64,000 nt of DNA from Arachis hypogaea. Lineage: Eukaryota > Streptophyta > Magnoliopsida > Fabales > Fabaceae. Of this stretch, positions 47,597 to 56,856 are shown in pieces (the first letter of the stretch is position 1; the number at the start of each line of letters is the position of its first letter). The DNA lies in contig NC_092041.1 of NCBI RefSeq assembly GCF_003086295.3, forward strand, positions 94,761,827-94,825,826. The letters run 5' to 3'. Made by a program: the position numbers and the translations under genes. Below the pieces are notes generated by a model, which was given only the letters and a program-made list of their open reading frames with translations, did not search any database and was not told the DNA's origin.

Positions 47597-49069
47597 TGAT
47601 GCGTGAGCATCTTTTCTATCTTTTCCTAGTGAATTTGTACTTAAATTGTTGAGTTTAAGCAAGAATTAATTATCTTTTAGCCACTATGGATGCTACTTTG
47701 AGTCTTGTGCAATTCTGTTTATTTTAGGTAGCATTTGGTTGGATTTGATGGAAAGGAAGCATGCAAAAATGGAAGGAATCGCAAAGCTATCCAGCCTGAC
47801 CTCTTTGCATTCAGTCGATCATAACTTGAACTACAGAGATCCAAATGAGGCGGTTTTAGTTGCATTGGAAAGCTAACATCTGGAGCTTCGCAACGATATA
47901 CAATTTGCCATAGTTGATCTGACGTTAAAGGGCACGCACGCGCACATCACGCGCACGTGCACATTGGGGAAAAGTCCATCAGCGCGCACGCGCGACATGC
48001 GCGACGTACTGCAAACTCATAATTCGCCCCCAGCAATTTCTGTGCTATTTTTGACCCATTTTTCAGCTCAGAAAGCACATATTAGAAGCTGCAGAGTAAA
48101 GGAATCAAGTGGTCCCCATCCATCAATTGAAGACTTGCTGATTGCCATAATTAATTATGATTTAAATTTAATATGTATTTTTAAATAGGAAAAGATATTA
48201 TTTAGTTTTGAAAATTAGGATTAGATATAAAAGATATTAGGATTCTATACCAATTAACATTCCACCTTAGTCCAATTTATAGTTTACCAGAATCCTAGTT
48301 TTCACTCTTTTTCATGAGCAACTAAACATCCACTGTTAAGGTTAGGAGCTCTGTCTATTATATAGATTGATACTATTATTTTTCTATTTTAATTCATTTT
48401 TTGATTTATATTTCAATAATTGTTTTCGTTCTTTATTTTATGAATCTGGGTGGAACGGAAGTATGACCCATGTTCTAATTGAGTTCTTGTATAACTTGGA
48501 AAAGCTCTTTACTTGAACAACAGCTTGAAAATATATTATCCTAAATTTCTAATTGTTTGTATTTAACGGGATACGTGACATATAATCCCCTTATTTTTGG
48601 ATAATTAGGATTTTTGTGGCATATAAACTGGAATTTTATCATCACTCTCTAATTGGAATTAATTGACCAAGGAATTGGCAGTTGATGAATTTTAGAGGAG
48701 ACTAGGAAGGTCTAAGGAATTAGGGTCTAGTCACAAATAGTTTGCCATAAATTAAATCTTGCATGATTAAAATAGTTGATAAGAAAAGTCAATCAGAAAA
48801 ATAGATAACTTTGAAGTCTTAACTGTTTTCTCCCATATTTTATTTTCAACTTAATTACTTGTGTGCCTGCCTTCTGATATTTTAAAGTCACTTTTTAAAC
48901 GTTTTGAACATCTCAAAACTATTTTCTGCTTGCCTAACTAAGTAAATAATTTAATCATTGTTGCTTAGTCCATCAATTCTCGTGGGATCGACCCTCACTC
49001 ACCTGAGGTATTACTTGGTACGACCTGGTGCACTTGCCAGTTAGTCTGTGGTTGTAAATCCATGCACCA
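47597..49069 (+). mobile_element. Solo LTR, Tat-type (TSD gttac)
   Basis: This 1473-bp LTR starts tgatgcgtgagcatct and ends aaatccatgcacca. The TSD gttac is at 47592-47596 and 49070-49074. Excision restores the hAT transposase frame. It carries a GC-rich cacgcgcac motif block at 47930-48005 and the conserved block cgtgggatcgaccctcactc near 48981. Confidence 0.88.
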
Positions 49070-50716
49070 GTTACCACAGTAAAAATTGTTGGTCCTCTTA
49101 TTAAGTTGTTGAATCTTGTTGATGTTGATAAAAAATCCTCTTTAGGAATCATGTATGAAGGCATGCAAAGAGGCAAAAATGCTATCAAGACAATGTTTAG
49201 AAATTGAAAAGCTACTTATACGCCATACACGAGTATCTTGAAAATGAGATGGGATAAGCATTTGAAGCGGGATCTCCATGCAGCAGCATTCTTTTTAAAT
49301 CCAGGCATTTTCTATAGTAAGGGTTTTGTTGAGAAGGCAAATGTTTTGAGATTTTTACTTGATTTTCTTGATGTTGAAACACTTTATGATGACTCAGTTG
49401 CCACAATGCAAGAGATACAGTTGTATCAAGATTGTAAAGAAAGTTTTGGGAGGGAAAATGCTAAGAGAGCGGCATCAAGACTCGAACTTGGTAAGTTATT
49501 TCATATCCAAGTTCAGTTTAGTTTGAAAGTTTAATATGTTGGGTGATAAACATTAAAAAGTATTTGATTTTTATATCTACGTAGGTGAATGGTGAAGGCT
49601 ACATGGTGGGAGTGCTCCTAATTTGAAAAAAATGGCAGTCTGTCTTCTTCATCAAACCTTTTCTTCATTTGGATGTGAGAGGAACTGGAGCATTTTTGAA
49701 CAAATCCATTCAAAGAAAAGGAACCGGTTAGAGCATCAAAGGCTAAGTGACATTGTTTATGTTACCTATAACCTATGCCTTCAATCTAAGTTGCATCGAA
49801 AGAAGAAGAATTATGATCCAATTGACATTCAAAGCATTGACACGATAGATTTTTGGGTAATAGCAGACAAGGATGATCCTGAATTTACTAATGGAGATGT
49901 TGAAGGCATTGAAAGTTTAATATACACTGATAATGCTATGCCTTTGTATCCTAATGGTGAGTGACATAGCAAACTTTGTTTCCTTCTATAAAGATACATG
50001 TTATTAATATTGATTTCTTATTGAGTTTTCTTTCTATTTTATTCGATGGAGGAGACATGGAAGTTGAAGTGGATATGCCTGATGTTATAATTGAATCCTC
50101 AAATACTTCTTTTGGTGGTATTTCTAAAGATGTTGGCTTTGGATTACCTATTTATGATGGAGACATCGAAACACTTAATGATGATTATGACTTCTGATGA
50201 GTAGTATCTTTGTTTAGTTGAAGTATTGTTTGTTGAATATTATTTCTTTTGGTTGCAAAACATTATGTTTGTCATTTATGTGTGTTTTTTTTATTTCTTT
50301 AGTTATAAACTTTGATATTTGAAGTTGTTTATGACCTTTTAATGATAAATTATGTTTTGTTCATTTTGTGAAATTGTTAAATTTTGAATCTTATTAGTTT
50401 AAAAATTATTGAATTTAACTTTTTAAAATTATGTTTTGAATTTTTTATAATTTTACTCTATATTTAATTAAACCGGTTCAATCACGGTTCAACTCTGGTT
50501 GAACCATTAAACTAGTCACTTGACCGGTTCGATGGCCGGTCCGGTTCTCGCAACCTTGGTAGTATCTCTCTCACTTTTGTATATTATACTTGTTTCCTTA
50601 GAGGCTTACTTTGAGAGACAGGATGTTGCTGTTTAACTTCAAAAACTCTATTGTATTCTATTTGAGCTAGCTAGCCTAAACTCCACAGACTATCACTAGT
50701 TCTCTTTTGTATACGT

Positions 50717-50738
50717 TATATATATATATATATATATA
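50717..50738. repeat. (TA)n microsatellite
   Basis: An uninterrupted TA dinucleotide run lies within the gypsy LTR. Confidence 0.9.
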
Positions 50739-51201
50739 CCTTGATTATATTATATCTATGATCCTTTTCTTACCTTGATGCGTTTGTTTATCTTGTGTAA
50801 TGCTTCGAGCTTTTGTATCTCTGTTTTTTGAGTCTTTAAGCTTTATTTCTTCATCGAGCTTCTAGTATCATTACTTCCTTCCGTATATAATATTGTATGA
50901 GCTTTAGAACTATTGTGGTGCATTGTCACCCTTGGCTTTATGGCTAGAGGTAAGGCTTAAGGTGATAGGGCATTACAGTTAGTGGTATCAGAGAGGTTAG
51001 TCCTTGTAAGCCTGAGGAATGGACCGATTGTGCTTCATTGCATACTCTGAGTTATTTTTATTTTGTGCTATTTAGGATATCTGTTTGATATGCATAGCAT
51101 GCTTGTTTATGAGTGCCTTTTTGGGATAATTGAAGCACTAGGCTTGAAATATTGAGACTGATCACCTTGATATCGATTGTTTATTATAGATAGTACCCTG
51201 A

Positions 51202-51959
51202 ATGGCAACTCATAGACGAGGTCGGTCATGTACACGGAGAGATAATGAGGATGACTAACCGGCCGATAACCATGCCGAGTTCATGGCAGTAATGACTAAC
51301 TTAGCAAACACGATGCAAGCGAGTGCTGCTACGACTACGCAAGCTATGGAAAGGTTGGGGTAGCCAAAGGGAAATAGAAATGGAGAAGGGACCAGAAACA
51401 ACTTAGGAAGTACTCCAAGCCATGGAACATGCCTTGCAGACTCAGCATGTCCCTGATAATCAATTTGTAGAGTTTGCAACTTATCAGTTGATGGAAGAGG
51501 CTCAACACTAGTGACAGGGAGAGTGCCAACTGCTGCAACTTCAGAATGCAGATATTTCTTGGGAGTTATTTCAGACTGCTTTCAATAGGATGTATTTCCC
51601 AAAATTAGTGAGGGAGGCTAGAGCGTTAGAACTCATGTAGCTGAAGCAAGGTTCGATGTCTATAGTCGAGTATACTAGTAAGTTTGAGAAATTCTGTAGG
51701 TTCTCAAGGGTATGTTAGGGAGCCCCTGAGTCTTATGAGGGCTGGAAGTGCATTAAGTACCAAGGAGGTCTTAGGAAGAACATTATGACTGCCGTGGCTC
51801 TGTTGAAAATTTGAAGATTTTCTAAGTTAGTAAACAAGGCAAGGGTTGTTGAGGATTGTGCTAAGAAGGTGGCATTGGCAAGGGATACCTATGAAGGCAA
51901 CAACAACCGAGGTCGTAGAAATTATTTTCAGCCTAGAGGTTAGCACTTCAAAAGTGGTG
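51202..51959 (+). pseudogene. Ty3-gypsy gag, 5' part, interrupted
   Basis: The fragment starts ATGGCAACTCATAGACGAGG at 51202. Recognisable gag segments are YFPKLVREARALEL, KQGSMSIVEYTSKFEKFCRF and ESYEGWKCIKYQGGL. Many in-frame stops (for example near 51256, 51359, 51636, 51715) show it is dead. The frame ends at the insertion of the 10.4-kb minus-strand element and resumes at 62337. The TSD of that insertion, gacat, marks the break. Confidence 0.8.
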
Positions 51960-51964
51960 GACAT

Positions 51965-53613
51965 TGGTGGACGAAATTGTGATCAACAATAATTCCAGGC
52001 ACTGTTAGAGAAGCTTTTTCTTTACACAACTCCGTTCAACTTTACCAGCAAGTGTACTGGGTCATCCAAGTAATACCTTACGTGAGTAAGGGTCGATCCC
52101 ACAGAGATTGTTGGTATGAAGCAAGCTATGGTCACCTTGTAAATCTCAGTTAGGCAGATTAAATTGGTTTATGATGAGTTCGAAAATTAATAATAAATAT
52201 AAAATAAAAAGGGATAAAAATACTTATGTAAATCAATAGTGGGAATTTCAGATAGGCGTATGGAGATGCTGTGCTCCTCTTGTATCTCTACTTTTTTATT
52301 ACATTCATCCAATTCTTCTTACTCCTTTCCATGGCAAGCTGTATGTAGGGCATCACTGTTGTCAATGGCTACATCCCATCCTCTCAGTGAAAACGTTCCT
52401 ATGCTCTGTCACAGCACGGCTAATCATCTGTCGGTTCTCAATCAGGTTGGAATAGAATCCCTTGATTCTTTTGCGCTTGTCATCACGCCCAGCCTTCAGG
52501 AGTTTGAAGCTCGTCACAGTCATTCAATCCCAGAATCCTACTCGGAATACCATAGACAAGGTTTAGACTTTCCGGATCCTCATGAATGCCGCCATCTATC
52601 TAGCTTATACCACGAAGATTCTGTTGGGGAATCTAAGAGATATGCGCCCGGTCTAAAGTAGAACGGAAGTGGTTGTCAGTCACGCGCGTTCATAGATGAG
52701 AATGATGATGAGTGTCACGGATCATCACATTCATCAAAGTGTTGTGCAACGTATATCTTGGAATAAGAATAGAAGAGAGTTGAATAGAACATAATAATAA
52801 TTGTATTGAAACTTGAGGTACAGCAGAGCTCCACACCCTTAATCTATGGTGTGTAGAAACTCCACTGTTGAAAATACATAAGTGAAAGGTTCAGGCATGG
52901 CCGAATGGCCAGCCCCCAAAACGTGATCAATAGTCCGAATGATCAAAGACTACAAAATCCAAAGATTAAACTGTCAAAAGATGTCTAATACAATAGTAAC
53001 TTATCCTATTTATACTAAACTAGCTACTAGGGTTTACATGAGTAAGTAATTGATGCATAAATTCACTTCCGGGGCCCACTTGGTGTATGTTTGGGCTGAG
53101 CTTGATCTATCCACGAGCTGAGGCTTTTCTTGGAGTTGAACTCCAAGTTATAATGTGTTTTGGGCGTTCAACTCCGGATCATGACGTTTTTCTGGCGTTT
53201 AACTCCAGACAGCAGCATGTACTTGGCGTTCAACGCCAAGTTACGTCGTCAATTCCCGAATAAAGTATGGACTATTATATATTGCTGGAAAGCTCTGAAT
53301 GTCTACTTTCCAACGCCGTTGAGAGCGCGCCAATTGAAGTTCTGTAGCTCCAGAAAATCCATTTCGAGTGCAGGGAGGTTAGATTCCAACAGCATCAGCA
53401 GTCCTTTTGTCAGCCTTTTTCAGAGTTTTGCTCAAATCCCTCAATTTCAGTCAGAAATTACCTGAAATCACAGAAAAACACACAAACTCATAGTAAAGTC
53501 CAGAAATGTGAATTTAACATAAAAACTAATGAAAACATCCCTGAAAGTAGCTTAAACTTACTAAAAACTACCTAAAAACAATGCCAAAAAACGTATAAAT
53601 TATCCGCTCATCA
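51965..53613 (-). repeat. 3' LTR of the 10.37-kb element (left copy)
   Basis: The LTR starts tggtggacgaaattg and ends ccgctcatca in plus-strand reading. It holds three single-base-centre palindromes at about 53130-53250, for example acttggcgttcaacgccaag. A 140-codon antisense frame (52239-52661) is duplicated in the other LTR only because the LTRs are nearly identical. Confidence 0.92.
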
Positions 53614-53651
53614 CAACACCAAACTTAAATTGTTGCTTGTCCCCAAGCAAC
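53614..53651 (-). promoter_or_regulatory. LTR-proximal GGGGAC-loop hairpin and polypurine tract (copy 3 of 4)
   Basis: On the minus strand, stem gttgctt (53651-53645) pairs perfectly with aagcaac (53638-53632) around loop ggggac. It is followed by tttaagtttggtgttg (53629-53614), directly abutting the 3' LTR start. The position equals that of the hairpin at 16923-16942 in the other Tat-type element. Confidence 0.7.
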
Positions 53652-54827
53652 TGAAAATCAATTAGGATAAAAGAAGAGAATATACTATAAATTCCAAAAT
53701 ATCAATGAATATTAATTCTAATTAGATGAGCGGGACTTGTAGCTTTTTGCTTCTGAACAGTTTTGGCATCTCACTCTTTCCTTTGAAGTTTAGAATGATT
53801 GGCTTCTCTAGGAACTTAGAATTTCGGATAGTGTTATTGATTCTCCTAGTTAAGTATGTTGATTCTTGAACACAGCTACTTTTATGAGTCTTGGCCGTGG
53901 CCCTAAGCATTTTGTTTTCCAGTATTACCACCGGATACATAAATGCCACAGACACATGACTAGGTGAACCTTTTCAGATTGTGACTCAGCTTTGCTAGAG
54001 TCCCCAGTTAGAGGTGTCCAGAGCTCTTAAGCACACTCTTTTTGCTTTGGATCACGACTTTAACCACTCAGTCTCAAGCTTTTCACTTGGACCTTCATGA
54101 CACAAGCACATGGTTAGGGACAGCTTGATGTAGCCGCTTAGGCCTGGATTTTATTTCCTTGGGCCCTCCTATCCATTGATGCTCAAAGCCTTGGATCCTT
54201 TTTACCCTTGCCTTTTGGTTTTAAGGGCTATTGGCTTTTTCTGCTTGCTTTTTCTTTTTCTTTCTATTTTTTTTCGCAAGCTTTTTAATTTTCACTGCTT
54301 TTTCTTGCTTCAAGAATCAATTTCATGATTTTTCAGATCATCAATAGCATTTCTCTTTGTTCATCATTCTTTCAAGAGCCAACAATTTTAACATTCATAA
54401 ACAACAAGATCAAAAATATGCACTGTTCAAGCATTCATTCAGAAAACAAAAAGTATTGTCACCACATCAATATAATTAAATTAAATTTAAGGATAAATTC
54501 GAAATTCATGTACTTCTTGTTCTTTTGAATTAAAACATTTTTCATTTAAGAGAGGTGAAGGATTAATGGAATTTATTCATAGCTTTAAGGCATAGTTATT
54601 ACATACTAATGATCATGAAGTAGAGACACAAAACATAGATAAACACAACATTAAAAACCAAAAAACAGAAAGAAATAAGAACAAGGAATGAATCCACCTT
54701 TAGTGGCGTCTTCTTCTTGAAGGTCCAATAATGTCTTTAAGCTCTTCTATGTCCCTTCCTTGCCTTTGTTGCTCCTCCCTCATTGCTCTTTTGATCTTCT
54801 CTTATTTCATGGAGAATGATGGAGTGC
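53652..54827 (-). other. 3' non-coding interior of the 10.37-kb element
   Basis: No coding sequence was recognised between the second ORF and the hairpin. The region is T/A-rich with short runs such as ctttttctttttctttc near 54247. Confidence 0.5.
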
Positions 54828-55838
54828 TCATGATGTTTCCACCCTTAATTGTTCCACATTGTGGCTCAAATCTTCTAAGGAAGTGTTGAGTTGCTCCCAA
54901 TAGTTGTTAGGAGGAAAGTGCATCCCTTGAGGCATCTCAGGGATTTGTTGATGATGAGCTTCCTCATGCATCTCTTGAGAACCGTGAAGGATCTCTCTTG
55001 CTTGCTCTATCCTCTTCTTGGTGATGGGCTTATCCTCTTCAATGGAGATGTCTCCTTCTATGATAACTCCAGCTGAGTAACACACATGGCAAATAAGGTG
55101 AGAAAAAGCTAGCCTTGCCGTGGTGGAGGACTTGTCGGCTATTTTGTAGAGTTCATTGGAGATGACCTCATGAACTTCTACTTCCTCTCCAATCATGATG
55201 CTATGAATCATGATTGCCCGATCCACAGTAACTTCAGATCGGTTGCTAGTGGAAATGATGGAGCGTTGAATGAACTCCAACCATCCTCTAGCCACAGGCT
55301 TGAGGTCCAGTCTTCTTAGTTGAACTGGCTTGCCTTTGGAGTCTATTCTCCATTGAGCTCCTTCCAAACATATGTCCATTAGGACTTGGTCCAACCTTTG
55401 ATTAAAGTTGACCCTTCTAGTGTAGGGGCGTTCATCTTCTTGCATCATGGGCAAGTGAAAAGCCAACCTCACATTTTCCGGACTAAAATCTAAGTATTTC
55501 CCCCGAACCATTGTGAGATAATTCTTTGGATTCGGGTTCATACTTTGATCATGGTTCCTAGTGATCCATGCATTGGCATAGAACTCTTGAACCATTAAGA
55601 TTCCGACTTGTTGCATGGGGTTGGTTAAGACTTCCCAACCTCTTCTTCGGATCTCATGTCGGATCTCCGGATACTCATTCTTCTTGAGCTTGAAAGGGAC
55701 CTCAGTGATCACCTTCTTCTTTGCCACAACATCATAGAAGTGGTCTTGATGGCTTTTGGAGATGAATCTTTCCGTCTCCCATGACTCGGAGGTGGAAGCT
55801 TTTGTCTTCCCTTTTCCTTTTCCGGCCTTAGGTGCCAT
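54828..55838 (-). CDS. Second ORF, putative plant transposon protein domain
   Basis: The start ATG at 55838 gives MAPKAGKGKGKTKAS and a 336-residue protein; an in-frame upstream extension to 56066 is low-complexity and probably leader. The middle contains FYANAWITRNHD and GKYLDFSPENVRLAFHLP, which I recognise as the 'putative plant transposon protein' domain often found in Tat/Athila-related elements. The lysine-rich N terminus looks nuclear or nucleic-acid binding, and the C terminus (about 280-336) is His/Glu-rich and possibly coiled. A GAGGAC-loop hairpin lies 55 bp upstream of the ATG. The molecular function of the domain is not known to me. The frame is fully open. Confidence 0.7.
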   Translation of the reverse strand: MAPKAGKGKGKTKASTSESWETERFISKSHQDHFYDVVAKKKVITEVPFKLKKNEYPEIRHEIRRRGWEVLTNPMQQVGILMVQEFYANAWITRNHDQSMNPNPKNYLTMVRGKYLDFSPENVRLAFHLPMMQEDERPYTRRVNFNQRLDQVLMDICLEGAQWRIDSKGKPVQLRRLDLKPVARGWLEFIQRSIISTSNRSEVTVDRAIMIHSIMIGEEVEVHEVISNELYKIADKSSTTARLAFSHLICHVCYSAGVIIEGDISIEEDKPITKKRIEQAREILHGSQEMHEEAHHQQIPEMPQGMHFPPNNYWEQLNTSLEDLSHNVEQLRVETS

Positions 55839-55875
55839 TGATGGTAGTGGAAAACAAAAAAAATTGTGCTTTGAC

Positions 55876-55912
55876 CACACCAAACTTAAAATATTGCTCG
55901 TCCTCGAGCAAT
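55876..55912 (-). promoter_or_regulatory. Internal GAGGAC-loop hairpin upstream of the second ORF (copy 4 of 4)
   Basis: On the minus strand, stem attgctc (55912-55906) pairs perfectly with gagcaat (55899-55893) around loop gaggac, extendable by one pair. It is followed by attttaagtttggtgtgg. It duplicates the 3'-LTR-proximal module and stands just before the second ORF. Confidence 0.65.
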
Positions 55913-56394
55913 AGAAGAAAGAAGAGAAGAAGAAGAAGAAGAGAATATGGTAGAGAGGGAGAGATGTGGGTTCGGCCAAGGTAAAGAAGAGGGGGTTGTG
56001 TTGTGTGAAAATAAAGTAGAATGGAAGGGTATATATAGGGAGAGGGGGAAGTGTATGTTCGGCCATTTAGGGTGGGAATGGGTGGGAAAATGGTTTTGAA
56101 TTTTTGGTAGGTAGGTGGGGTTTATGGGGAAGAGTGGATGGATTTGAGTGGTGAAGGGGGTGATTGGGAAGAGGAATTGAGGTGATTGGTGAAGAGTGTT
56201 GGGAAGTGTGACATGGGGAATACAAATCACAAAAATAGGATTAGGAGGTAAGGTGGGAATATAGTAGGTGGGGATCCTGTGGGGTCCACAGATCCTGAGG
56301 TGATCCTGTGGGGTCCACAAATCCTGAGGTGTCAAGGAATTCCATCATTGCACCAAATAGGCATGTAAAATGCCTTTGCACACCATTCTAGCAT

Positions 56395-56645
56395 TAAAAC
56401 GCCGTGTGGTGCACATTCTGGGCGTTCAACGCCCAGATAAAGCATGTTTCTGGCGTTGAACGCCAGTTTCATGCTTGTTACTGGCGTTCAGCGCCAGCTT
56501 TTCTTCTCTAGGCACATTCCTGGTGTTCAGCGCCAGAATGTTGCTTGTTTCTGGCGTTCAACGCCAGAATGATGCTCTGTTCTGGCGTTGAACGCCGGCC
56601 AGATGCATCTTACGGGCGTTGAACGCCAGCCTGTGCGTCCTCCAG
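56395..56645 (-). repeat. Array of TGGCGTTNAACGCCA palindromes
   Basis: Seven or so copies of the single-base-centre palindrome ctggcgttgaacgccag and variants (ggcgttcaacgcc, ggcgttcagcgcc) are spaced about 30-50 bp apart. They lie between gag-protease and the second ORF. The same motif family occurs in this element's LTRs. Confidence 0.85.
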
Positions 56646-56779
56646 GGTGTGATTTTTTTCTTCTGCTGTTTTTGATTCTGTTTTTAATTTTTATGATTTT
56701 TTCGTGACTCCTCATGATCATGTACCTAAGAAAACACAAAATAACAATAAAACAATATAAAATAAAAATTAGATAAAAT

Positions 56780-56807
56780 TGGGTTGCCTCCCAACAAGCG
56801 CTTCTTT
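56780..56807 (-). promoter_or_regulatory. Conserved TGGGAGGCAACC motif
   Basis: The minus strand reads aagaagcgcttgttgggagg followed by caaccc, just after the gag-protease stop. A matching aaaagtgctaggtgggagac followed by aacc lies at 14309-14335 in the other Tat-type element, in the same relative place. The gggttgcctccc part is self-complementary. Confidence 0.5.
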
Positions 56808-56856
56808 AGTGTCAATAGCTTGGCAGTGGCTCTCATGGAGCCACAAGGTGATCAGG

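Larger units (their letters stand above)
44622..50197 (+). pseudogene. hAT transposase (BED / DUF659 / dimerisation), interrupted and frameshifted
   Basis: The parts in order are as follows. A BED-finger segment at 44680-44825 (AWEYFTVK, CIFC, YHLVKILG) is followed by a solo LTR (44826-46466). The DUF659 core lies at 46540-47596 and includes CTLMADGWTDKR, VVTDNVANYVSAG and CAAHCINLIL. A second solo LTR (47597-49069) separates this from 49075-49490 and then 49585-49956 with the C-terminal dimerisation region (FGCERNWSIFE, KKRNRLEHQRLSD). The last exon is 50052-50197, ending DDYDF. GT-AG introns fit at 49491-49584 and 49957-50051. Defects include a frameshift near 44670, slippage in an A run near 46520-46540, a stop near 49212, and TGA in place of tryptophan at 49594. 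Family assignment is by motifs. Confidence 0.85.
43650..50558 (+). mobile_element. hAT transposon, complete ends, 8-bp TSD
   Basis: The left end is taatgttctgaaaattgg and the right end ccggttctcgcaaccttg. The TSD gtagtatc at 43642-43649 and 50559-50566 is 8 bp, as expected for hAT. Both subterminal regions carry 'gaaccggt' blocks. Without two inserted solo LTRs the element is about 3.8 kb. It encodes a multi-exon hAT transposase, now broken. A 22-bp tandem repeat (cgggtcgaagcctcaccg and variants) lies in the leader at about 44055-44129. Confidence 0.9.
37792..50977 (+). repeat. 5' LTR of a Ty3-gypsy element, heavily interrupted
   Basis: Three separate stretches belong to one LTR of roughly 3 kb: 37792-38100, 40003-42215 with 43500-43649, and 50559-50977. 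The right end ...cattaca at 50977 is followed after 5 nt by the initiator-Met primer site tggtatcagagagg at 50983-50996. The left end is a best guess at a TG near 37792. Interruptions are a TIR element (38101-40002), a solo LTR (42216-43499) and a hAT (43650-50558). The LTR carries gcgtacgtgg/cgcgtacgcg motifs near 41160-41310 and a (TA)n microsatellite at 50717-50738. Confidence 0.65.

Noticed and set aside
52239..52661. 140-codon plus-strand frame in an LTR, repeated at 60957-61379
   Set aside because: It lies antisense within the LTRs, which are about 98% identical, so its duplication carries no evidence of selection. No domain was recognised.
55839..56335. Extension of the second ORF to 56066 and an overlapping frame to 56335
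   Set aside because: The peptide is Phe/Leu/Pro-rich and low-complexity, lies over the hairpin module, and the MAPKAGKGK start at 55838 is typical of the family.
56395..56645. CRISPR-like regular spacing of repeats
   Set aside because: The repeats are short palindromes of variable sequence in a plant retrotransposon; repeat and spacer lengths are irregular and no cas genes exist here.
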